Source: Chloroflexota bacterium
GTDB lineage: Bacteria > Chloroflexota > Anaerolineae > UBA7937 > JACPPX01
NCBI GenBank assembly: GCA_016190785.1
Contig: JACPPX010000105.1
Location: forward strand, 1 to 9,315
Length of the DNA stretch: 9,315 nt
Reading direction: 5' to 3'
The position numbers were made by a program, and so were the translations under genes. Shown piece after piece: positions 1-4,848 of this stretch. Each line of letters begins with the position of its first letter. Position 1 is the stretch's first letter. Below the pieces are notes generated by a model. It saw only the letters and a program-made list of their open reading frames with translations, was not told the origin of the DNA and did no database searches.

Positions 1-288
1 ATTATGGGCTTAGATTCTCTAGGACAACTCCCGGAGTGGAAAGACCCCCAACGGCTTATAAAACTCTGTCGCCTGGTGGCGGTCCAACGCCCGCGATACG
101 AAATAAACAAAAAAGAACTAGAGGTAAAAGTGCCGGGCCTGTGGCAACGCGCCGAAATAATCACCATGCCCGAAGTTGATATTTCCTCCTCCGACCTCCA
201 AGAGCGAGTGAAAACGGGATTGCCTATAAAATATCAAGTACCACCGGCGGTGGAAGAGTATATCTATTCCCAGGGTCTTTATCGCTGA
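1..288 (+). CDS. nadD: Nicotinate-nucleotide adenylyltransferase, C-terminal part (5' end outside window)
   Basis: This is the last 95 residues of NadD, which adenylates nicotinate mononucleotide to deamido-NAD in NAD synthesis in the cytoplasm. The frame is open to the first base of the window, and the Met codon at 4 aligns with an internal family position (the family's GxDxLxxLPxWxxP block, here G-L-D-S-L then LPEWKDP). The gene therefore starts upstream and the Met at 4 is not the real start. The C-terminal signature is clear: DISSSDLQERVKTGLPIKY followed by VPPAVEEYIYSQGLY, matching the family's ISSTxIRxRVxxGxxIxYLVPxxVxxYI end. The second Ser of ISS(S/T) and the following Arg normally contact substrate. 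The stop is TGA at 286-288. The next gene starts 16 nt later, so co-transcription is likely. About half of the usual 190-210 residues is present. Confidence 0.93.
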   Translation: MMGLDSLGQLPEWKDPQRLIKLCRLVAVQRPRYEINKKELEVKVPGLWQRAEIITMPEVDISSSDLQERVKTGLPIKYQVPPAVEEYIYSQGLYR

Positions 289-304
289 GCAAGGAAGGAA
301 ATCT

Positions 305-850
305 ATGACAACCAATGCCAGTTGGATGCTAGCCCAAACTAAAGAGGCATTGCGCACTCTTCTGGAAATACCCTATGTGGCCACCGTGCGCCGCAACCAT
401 GCCATAGAACATGCTACGGTGCATGTTCTCTCCTGGCGAGGTCGCTACCGTATTCTAGCCGGCCGCGCCTCGCCCGCTGGCTTTTACATCTATGGTGCAG
501 TGGATCCCCAGGAACTGGAATCTGCCGCCCGGGAAGCGATCTCCAGGCTTCGTTCCGGGGAAAAGTACCTCGCCGTCCATCCCCGCTGTGGCACCAACTT
601 GGCGGTGACCGCTATCCTTGCCGGCCTGGTCTCTCTCTGGGCCACAAGTGGCCGGGGAAGCCTGTGGGTCAAAATCCCTCGTTTGCTCCTCTTCATTACC
701 CTGGCCGTCATTGCCGCCCAGCCCCTGGGTCCCCTTGCCCAGGAGCAAATCACCACCCTCGCCGAAGTGGGAGATGCCCAGATCCAGGGTGTCATTTCCC
801 GTCCTCCTCTGCCCGGAGGAATGCCCGTTCATCAAGTGCTCATTTCTTAA
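305..850 (+). CDS. DUF6391 family membrane protein
   Basis: A 181-residue protein of unknown function that I match to the DUF6391 family, known mainly from Cyanobacteria and Chloroflexota. The N-terminal half is soluble and holds the conserved block RRNHAIEHATVHVL (residues 29-42), then GGF/YG-like residues (A58-G64) and HPRCGTN (92-98). Two hydrophobic segments follow, at about 99-114 and 124-143, with a short polar C-terminus. The H32-x-x-E35-H36 arrangement plus H40, H92 and C95 looks like a set of metal ligands, but no catalytic activity is established for the family as far as I know. The start ATG follows a purine-rich AAGGAAGGAA site (291-300). The gene lies 16 nt after nadD and 20 nt before holA. 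Its job is not deducible from these housekeeping neighbours. Confidence 0.85.
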   Translation: MTTNASWMLAQTKEALRTLLEIPYVATVRRNHAIEHATVHVLSWRGRYRILAGRASPAGFYIYGAVDPQELESAAREAISRLRSGEKYLAVHPRCGTNLAVTAILAGLVSLWATSGRGSLWVKIPRLLLFITLAVIAAQPLGPLAQEQITTLAEVGDAQIQGVISRPPLPGGMPVHQVLIS

Positions 851-870
851 GACACTCGATTTGGCAAACG

Positions 871-1848
871 ATGGTTTATCTATTTCACGGCGAAGACGAA
901 TTTACCCGCACCCAGTCCATAGGGGAGTTGCTCAGCACTCAAGGCGAGGGGGTCCCTTCTGAACCAACGGTCCTGGAAGGGCAAGGATTGACCCTAGAGG
1001 GTCTCCATCTAACTGCGGGAAGCATGCCTCTCCTCGGGGAAAAACGCTTAGTGATTATTCGCGACCTTGGTTTATCTTTTGAGTCGGGGAGAAAATCGGC
1101 GCAAGCAAAGAAATTCTTGGAAAATTTGCCGGATTATTTATCCCAATTGCCAGAGAGCACGGATCTCATCTTTCTCGAGAGCGGCGCTCTGGAAGATGAA
1201 AACCCGCTCCTAGAGGCTATCGCCGAAGTGAAAGGAGCAAAAATCAAAGAATTCAAGCCTCCTCAGGGGTCGCGACTGGTCAATTGGATTAATAAGCGGG
1301 CAAAAGAACAGGGCGGAAAGATCAACACGCACGCCGCGGATACCCTCGCTGCTTTTGTGGGGAGTAACCTAAGGCAGCTAGACCTGGAAATCACCAAACT
1401 TCTGGCCTATGTCGGTGAGGAACCGATAAAGGTTGAGGATGTACGGTTCCTGGTGAGCCAGACCCAAGAGGCAAATATCTTCGCTCTGGTAGACGCTCTA
1501 GGTGAGAAAGATTTAGAGACCGCCCTGGCTGAGCTCCATGCCCTTCTGGACCAAGGTCAGCATCCCCTCCAAATCCTGGCCATGATCATCCGCCAGTTCC
1601 GGCTCCTCCTCCAGGGCAAGGAGTTACAACTCCAGGGCGAAGGGATGGCCAAATTGCGCCTCCACCCCTTCGTGGCCCGCAAAATTGAGAGCCAAGCCCG
1701 AAAATTCACCCGTCCCCAACTCGAAGAAATCTACCATCATTTGCTGGATACCGATCTGGGAATCAAAACCGGCCGAGCCGAGCCCGAGGTAGCCCTCGAC
1801 CTCTTGGTCACTGAATTAGCCACGGTACCGGCGGTTAGCGAGAAATGA
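871..1848 (+). CDS. holA: DNA polymerase III subunit delta
   Basis: The 325-residue delta subunit opens the beta sliding clamp as part of the clamp-loader complex at the replication fork. The start is placed at ATG 871 because MVYLFHGEDEF matches the family N-terminus (hydrophobic strand then GEDEF) and gives the usual length of 320-345. The frame is open further upstream, but that part overlaps DUF6391 and has no delta-like content. Domains: AAA+-like domain I at about 1-125 without a Walker A motif, as expected for delta; helical domain II with GSNLRQLDLEITKLLAY (164-180); C-terminal collar domain ending with LLDTDLGIKTGR (291-302) and EPEVALDLLVTELA. No good Shine-Dalgarno sequence precedes the ATG (gap of 20 nt after DUF6391), so translation may depend on coupling to the upstream gene. 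The stop is 4 bp ahead of the rbp promoter. Confidence 0.93.
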   Translation: MVYLFHGEDEFTRTQSIGELLSTQGEGVPSEPTVLEGQGLTLEGLHLTAGSMPLLGEKRLVIIRDLGLSFESGRKSAQAKKFLENLPDYLSQLPESTDLIFLESGALEDENPLLEAIAEVKGAKIKEFKPPQGSRLVNWINKRAKEQGGKINTHAADTLAAFVGSNLRQLDLEITKLLAYVGEEPIKVEDVRFLVSQTQEANIFALVDALGEKDLETALAELHALLDQGQHPLQILAMIIRQFRLLLQGKELQLQGEGMAKLRLHPFVARKIESQARKFTRPQLEEIYHHLLDTDLGIKTGRAEPEVALDLLVTELATVPAVSEK

Positions 1849-1852
1849 TCCA

Positions 1853-1881
1853 TTGACTTCCCCCTTTACTTCCGCTATTAT
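1853..1881 (+). promoter_or_regulatory. Sigma-70 type promoter of the RRM protein gene
   Basis: TTGACT (1853-1858) and TATTAT (1876-1881) are separated by exactly 17 bp, each hexamer matching 5 of 6 consensus bases. The predicted start of transcription is near 1888, giving a leader of about 97 nt before the GTG at 1986. It begins 4 bp after the holA stop, so the RNA-binding protein can be expressed independently of the replication gene. Confidence 0.8.
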
Positions 1882-1887
1882 TAATTA

Positions 1888-1985
1888 CTATTATTCTCAG
1901 CTTTGTCTTTACCCAGTATGGTGATAGGAGGTGCCTACCGCATAGATCTGGATCGGCCGCTCAACTAGATTAAAAAGGAGAAAGA
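1888..1985 (+). promoter_or_regulatory. 5' leader of the RRM protein mRNA with real and orphan ribosome-binding sequences
   Basis: The untranslated leader of about 97 nt ends with AAGGAG (1975-1980), 5 nt before the GTG start, which decides that start. Further upstream, AGGAGGTG (1926-1933) is a perfect 8-base complement of the 16S rRNA 3' end but has no ATG, GTG or TTG at a usable distance downstream. It lies in a possible small hairpin (TAGG 1925-1928 with CCTA 1934-1937). A 16-codon frame from ATG 1918 to TAG (MVIGGAYRIDLDRPLN) passes through it, but has no ribosome site of its own. Cold-regulated leaders are known for rbp genes in other phyla. Any such role here is inference. Confidence 0.45.
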
Positions 1986-2333
1986 GTGGAATCAAGCAAA
2001 CTGTACGTGGGCAATCTTCCTTATGAGGCCACCGAGGAAGAATTGCGGGAACTTTTCAGTCAGGCCGGAGGAGTCAGGTCGGTAAGCATTATCACCGACC
2101 GCAACACCGGCCGTTCCAAAGGTTTTGCCTTTGTGGAGATGGAAACCCGGGCCGAGGCCCAGAAGGCTATCAGTTCCATAAACGGCCACACCCTGGGCGA
2201 CCGCCAGATCCGGGTCAGCGAGGCCCGCCCCCGTGAGGAGCGAGGCGGAGGAGGGTATGGATCCCGCGGCGGAGGATACGGCGGTGGTGGTTATGGAGGC
2301 CGGGGTGGCCGCGGCCGACGCCGCAGTTACTGA
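1986..2333 (+). CDS. Single-RRM glycine-rich RNA-binding protein
   Basis: A 115-residue RNA-binding protein of the bacterial Rbp type. The RRM spans residues 5-82, with RNP-2 LYVGNL (6-11) and RNP-1 KGFAFVEM (45-52); Tyr7, Phe47 and Phe49 are the aromatic residues that normally stack on bases. Residues 84-115 form a low-complexity RGG/GYGG tail ending RGRRRSY, which typically adds non-specific RNA affinity. The start is GTG, chosen from the AAGGAG site at 1975-1980 and because the RRM begins immediately after. It has its own promoter at 1853-1881 and terminator at 2363-2389, so it is probably monocistronic and highly expressed. In cyanobacteria such proteins respond to cold and bind mRNA. The target here is unknown. 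The glycine codons are mostly GGC/GGA/GGT repeats, which makes the 3' end internally repetitive at DNA level. Confidence 0.93.
   Translation: MESSKLYVGNLPYEATEEELRELFSQAGGVRSVSIITDRNTGRSKGFAFVEMETRAEAQKAISSINGHTLGDRQIRVSEARPREERGGGGYGSRGGGYGGGGYGGRGGRGRRRSY
2225..2324 (+). repeat. Low-complexity GGC/GGA-rich coding repeat (RGG/GYGG tail)
   Basis: This purine-rich stretch encodes repeated Gly-Gly-Gly-Tyr and Arg-Gly-Gly units at the end of the RRM protein. It is imperfect, not a tandem array of identical units, and could vary in length between strains by slippage or recombination. Confidence 0.6.
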
Positions 2334-2362
2334 AGTTGGCGAAGGCAAATGACAAAAACACT

Positions 2363-2389
2363 GGGGCAGGCTTTTCGCCTGCCCCTTTT
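2363..2389 (+). terminator. Intrinsic terminator between rbp and lexA
   Basis: A perfect 9-bp stem GGGGCAGGC (2363-2371) / GCCTGCCCC (2377-2385) with loop TTTTC is followed by TTTT (2386-2389). It terminates rbp. On the minus strand the same stem is followed, after four bases, by five T (complement of 2354-2358), so it probably also ends lexA, whose stop codon is only 22 bp away (2411). Confidence 0.9.
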
Positions 2390-2410
2390 ACTTGCTTGGA
2401 ACATTGCCAA

Positions 2411-3061
2411 TTACTTTCCCAGCCTTCGCACCACCATTATCACCTTCCCCTGGACCTCCACATTCTCCGCCGGGGCGAAGATGGGCTTGAGCAGAGGGTT
2501 GGCCGGCTGGAGCCGCACCCGCCTCCCCTCATGATAGATCTTTTTGAGAGTAGTCTCCTGCCGGTCCTTGAGCCACACCGCCACCATCTCCCCATTCTCC
2601 GCCGTGTCCTGGTGCTTCATCACCACAATGTCCCCATCGTTCACCAGGGCATCGACCATGGAATTCCCCTTCACTTCCAGGGCATAGATCCCGTCCACAT
2701 CCTTGAGCAGGTTGCGGGTGAGTTCGATAGTTTCCTCGGCCGGGCTATCCTCGGGGACCGGGATAGGCTGGCCGGCGGCGATGCGTCCTAAAAGCGGTAC
2801 TGCGACTAGGCCTAAGTCAAGCCGACTCCGGCCTCTGGGGTGGCTTCCCAGGAGTTTTATCCCTCGCGAGACTTTGGGGTCTCTCTGGATATGTCTCTCC
2901 CGCTCTAGGATGCGTAAGTTGTAATCCACCACCGAGGTCGAAGAAATCCCCACCGCCGCTCCAATCTCGCGGATGCTGGGGAGATACCCCTTCTTGCGGG
3001 AGAAATCCTCCACGAAGCGCAAAATCCTCTTCTGCCGCTGCGAAAGCTCTACTTTGGCCAT
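2411..3061 (-). CDS. lexA: LexA repressor, SOS response regulator
   Basis: A 216-residue LexA, the DNA-damage repressor inactivated by RecA-stimulated self-cleavage. The N-terminal winged-helix domain (1-72) includes GYLPSIREIGAAVGISSTSVV. The peptidase domain covers about 88-216. All functional residues are present: cleavage site Ala96-Gly97 in GRIAAGQPIP, nucleophile Ser134 in KGNSM, and general base Lys173 in TTLKK. The length is slightly above the common 200-210. A GGAGGAGG site sits directly upstream of the ATG. The promoter contains an SOS box within its spacer, so the gene is autoregulated. It is transcribed divergently from the nucleotidyltransferase gene and ends facing rbp at a shared terminator. 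No other SOS gene lies in the window, and it appears monocistronic. Confidence 0.97.
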   Translation of the reverse strand: MAKVELSQRQKRILRFVEDFSRKKGYLPSIREIGAAVGISSTSVVDYNLRILERERHIQRDPKVSRGIKLLGSHPRGRSRLDLGLVAVPLLGRIAAGQPIPVPEDSPAEETIELTRNLLKDVDGIYALEVKGNSMVDALVNDGDIVVMKHQDTAENGEMVAVWLKDRQETTLKKIYHEGRRVRLQPANPLLKPIFAPAENVEVQGKVIMVVRRLGK

Positions 3062-3080
3062 GCCTCCTCCTTACACCACC

Positions 3081-3109
3081 ATTATACCAGAACTTGTGTT
3101 CTATGTCAA
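3081..3109 (-). promoter_or_regulatory. Consensus lexA promoter
   Basis: On the minus strand TTGACA (complement of 3104-3109) and TATAAT (complement of 3081-3086) are separated by exactly 17 bp, a perfect match to the sigma-70 consensus. Transcription should start near 3074, leaving a leader of only about 12 nt that consists largely of the AAGGAGG ribosome site (complement of 3066-3072). Confidence 0.92.
3089..3102. promoter_or_regulatory. SOS box (LexA operator) in the lexA promoter spacer
   Basis: AGAAC-TTGT-GTTCT is a palindrome with 5-bp arms and fits the Gram-positive type LexA site GAAC-N4-GTTC (3090-3101). It lies wholly between the -35 and -10 of lexA, so bound LexA would block RNA polymerase. 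It is centred about 54 bp upstream of the predicted transcription start of the divergent nucleotidyltransferase gene, which makes direct repression of that gene less likely. Confidence 0.9.
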
Positions 3110-3133
3110 GAGGCCAGACCTCCCCCTCCCTGA

Positions 3134-3142
3134 TGCTATAAT
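3134..3142 (+). promoter_or_regulatory. Extended -10 promoter of the nucleotidyltransferase gene (leaderless type)
   Basis: TGC-TATAAT is a perfect extended -10 element (TG at 3134-3135, TATAAT at 3137-3142). No good -35 exists at 16-18 bp (CCAGAC or CAGACC there), as is usual for extended -10 promoters. Only 7 bases separate TATAAT from the ATG at 3150, so transcription should begin at or within a base of the start codon. Confidence 0.75.
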
Positions 3143-3149
3143 AGGCTCT

Positions 3150-4511
3150 ATGCCCTCTTGGTTTGAGCGTAGCAATACCCTGAAACGCATCCGCGACTTC
3201 TTCGGCACGAAGGGGATCACCGCCTATCTTGTCGGCGGGTATCTCCGCGATCGCCTCCTGGAGCGGGAGAGCCACGATCTGGATGTGGCAGTAGCCCAAG
3301 AAGCAATACCCCTCGCCCGAGAACTGGCGGACATCCTGGGTGGGGCCTTCTTTGCCCTCGACCCGGAGCGGGATGTGGGGCGGATTGTACTCGCTGCCCA
3401 GGGCAGCAAATACTTGATCGACATCTCCCGGCTGCGGGGAAAAATCGAAGAAGACCTGGCCCGACGCGATTTCACTATCGACGCCCTGGCTCAAAATCTG
3501 GCCGAGCCGGATTCTCCCCTAATTGATCCGCACGGTGGACAAAAAGACCTGGGGGCGGGGCTGGTGCGCATCATCTCTCCCCAGGCCTTCGCCGAAGACC
3601 CCCTGCGTTTGCTGCGGGCAGTGCGCATCGCGGCCCTCCTCAGCTTCAAAATCGAACCGGAAACCCGGGAGAGGATAGTGGCTTCCTCTCACCTCATCAC
3701 CAGTGTTGCTGTGGAGCGGGTGCGCGACGAACTGGCCCACCTTCTTCTCCTCCCCTACTCCGCCCCCCACCTCCGTCTCCTCCACCGCACCGGGGTGCTG
3801 AGCGCCGCTCTCCCGGACATGCTCCCCGCTTTGGATCTCATCGGCCACTCCCTGGGCACATTAGAGGCCTTGGAAATAGCCCTGACCCAGGAAGAATCTC
3901 CCTGGCCAGAAGTTGCCGAGTATCTAAACCAGGAAATAGCCGGAGGTAGGCCCCGCTCCATCATCCTCAAAACCGTGGCCCTCTTACACCACGCCGCCCA
4001 GGATTACAGCGAGCACCCCCCCGAGGGAGCGAGCGAGGTCAAGGTGCTCCAGGAGGCCCTGACCCATCTTGCCTTTTCCAGTGTGGAGGTGCGAGCCGGC
4101 ACCAAAATTCTAAGATCTTTGCCCGCTGCTTGGGAAATATTTGTTGAAGAAAATCCCCGCCCACTGACTTTGTATCGTTTCTTCCGCGACCAAGAACCGA
4201 TGGGCCAGGAATCAATTCTCCTCGCCCTCGCGGATCAAGCAGCAAGCGTCCTCCCCGGAAAACTGCGCGACCAGGGGTGGCTGGAACTCCGAAAAAAGGC
4301 GGGTGCTCTTCTGGAGATCGTCTATAGCCAGCCGCACATCGTCTCCCCCACCCCTTTACTCAATGGCCATGAGTTGATACAGGCCCTGAAACTCTCCCCC
4401 GGGCCGGAGATCGGGCAACTTCTGGAGAAAATCCGCGAGGCCCAGGTGGAGGGCAAAGTGCAGGACAAAGCGCAAGCCCTGGAACTGGCTAGAAGTTTAA
4501 CTCGTGGATAA
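3150..4511 (+). CDS. CCA tRNA nucleotidyltransferase / poly(A) polymerase family protein
   Basis: A 453-residue class II nucleotidyltransferase, most likely the tRNA CCA-adding enzyme acting in the cytoplasm. The head domain carries LVGGYLRDRLL (27-37) and the catalytic pair D43-x-D45, then RRDFTIDAL (105-113), and the PLRLLRAVRIAALL helix (151-164) of the nucleotide-binding neck. The C-terminal body contains LLHHAAQD (278-285) where many relatives have an HD motif (LLHDIGK); the Asp is replaced by His, so HD phosphohydrolase activity is unlikely. The end (PLLNGHELIQALKLSPGPEIGQLL...) is typical of long bacterial CCA enzymes. Start ATG 3150 is chosen from the family N-terminus and the promoter position. 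There is no Shine-Dalgarno sequence. A terminator follows 6 bp after the stop. Specificity for CCA versus poly(A) addition cannot be told from the sequence. Confidence 0.88.
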   Translation: MPSWFERSNTLKRIRDFFGTKGITAYLVGGYLRDRLLERESHDLDVAVAQEAIPLARELADILGGAFFALDPERDVGRIVLAAQGSKYLIDISRLRGKIEEDLARRDFTIDALAQNLAEPDSPLIDPHGGQKDLGAGLVRIISPQAFAEDPLRLLRAVRIAALLSFKIEPETRERIVASSHLITSVAVERVRDELAHLLLLPYSAPHLRLLHRTGVLSAALPDMLPALDLIGHSLGTLEALEIALTQEESPWPEVAEYLNQEIAGGRPRSIILKTVALLHHAAQDYSEHPPEGASEVKVLQEALTHLAFSSVEVRAGTKILRSLPAAWEIFVEENPRPLTLYRFFRDQEPMGQESILLALADQAASVLPGKLRDQGWLELRKKAGALLEIVYSQPHIVSPTPLLNGHELIQALKLSPGPEIGQLLEKIREAQVEGKVQDKAQALELARSLTRG

Positions 4512-4517
4512 AAGAAA

Positions 4518-4548
4518 CCCGCCCCGGCGAAACCGGGGCGGGAGTTTT
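4518..4548. terminator. Bidirectional intrinsic terminator between convergent genes
   Basis: A perfect 10-bp stem CCCGCCCCGG (4518-4527) / CCGGGGCGGG (4533-4542) encloses the loop CGAAA. On the plus strand AGTTTTAT follows, and on the minus strand TTTCTTTTA follows directly. It can end both the nucleotidyltransferase transcript and the leftward operon. The stop codon of the small minus-strand gene (4547-4549) lies inside the plus-strand T-tract. Confidence 0.93.
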
Positions 4549-4759
4549 ATGGGGTCGGGGTCGACTGGGGGGTGGATAGCGGGGTGGCGGTGACCGTGGG
4601 CGGCGGAGGGGGATTCCTCCGCTGGGGAATGACCGGCCCAAAATAGGCTACCATACTCAGGGCAACAAAGAGACTCAATATCCAAAAAATTCTCTGCGAG
4701 GGGCTACCCTTCGGATTGCCTCGCTTACCACTCTTAACCGTTCGCTTCTTTCGCGACAA
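4547..4759 (-). CDS. Small one-helix membrane protein with Pro/Thr-rich tail, unknown function
   Basis: A 70-residue protein I cannot assign to a named family. Residues 1-22 are strongly basic (MSRKKRTVKSGKR...), 24-44 form one hydrophobic helix, and 45-70 are rich in Pro and Thr, ending TPQSTPTP. By the positive-inside rule the N-terminus should be cytoplasmic and the Pro/Thr tail outside. The start is TTG, supported by GAGGTGG (complement of 4764-4770) 4 nt upstream. It follows the SLC13 gene after 89 nt and ends at the shared terminator, so it may be the last gene of that operon. A weak promoter is also possible in the gap (TTGCTT, 16 bp, TAGAAT on the minus strand, about 4781-4808). Coding status rests on the ribosome site, the membrane-protein layout and the terminator placement. 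Confidence 0.65.
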   Translation of the reverse strand: MSRKKRTVKSGKRGNPKGSPSQRIFWILSLFVALSMVAYFGPVIPQRRNPPPPPTVTATPLSTPQSTPTP

Positions 4760-4848
4760 ATTTCCACCTCTATCATAATAATTCTATACCCGTTTTGCCC
4801 AGAAGCAAGTCTCTCCATTTTTGCAAACCACAAGCCGAGAGAGGGGGT

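Noticed and set aside
664..870. N-terminal extension of holA reading upstream to an ATG at 664
   Set aside because: It overlaps DUF6391 almost entirely, is Pro/Ser/Arg-rich with no delta-subunit features, and the family N-terminus begins at 871.
1918..1968. 16-codon leader peptide (MVIGGAYRIDLDRPLN) upstream of rbp
   Set aside because: No ribosome site precedes its ATG and no attenuation-like repeat of one amino acid codon is seen, so it is not listed as a gene.
2973..3149. N-terminal extension of the nucleotidyltransferase from an ATG at 2973
   Set aside because: It runs antisense through lexA and its promoter and encodes no family sequence. The family start and promoter fit 3150.
2817..3494. 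Long minus-strand frame (225 codons) across the lexA start and the nucleotidyltransferase 5' end
   Set aside because: It overlaps two well-identified genes and the lexA promoter, and its translation is low-complexity with no recognisable domain.
4547..4759. Small membrane protein as SecE or a secretion subunit
   Set aside because: It lacks the conserved SecE region before the helix, and the Pro/Thr tail does not fit that family.
4784..4848. Terminator directly after the SLC13 gene
   Set aside because: Only a weak TCTCTC/GAGAGA pairing with a loop of about 21 nt and no T-run is present. The nearest convincing terminator is at 4518-4548.
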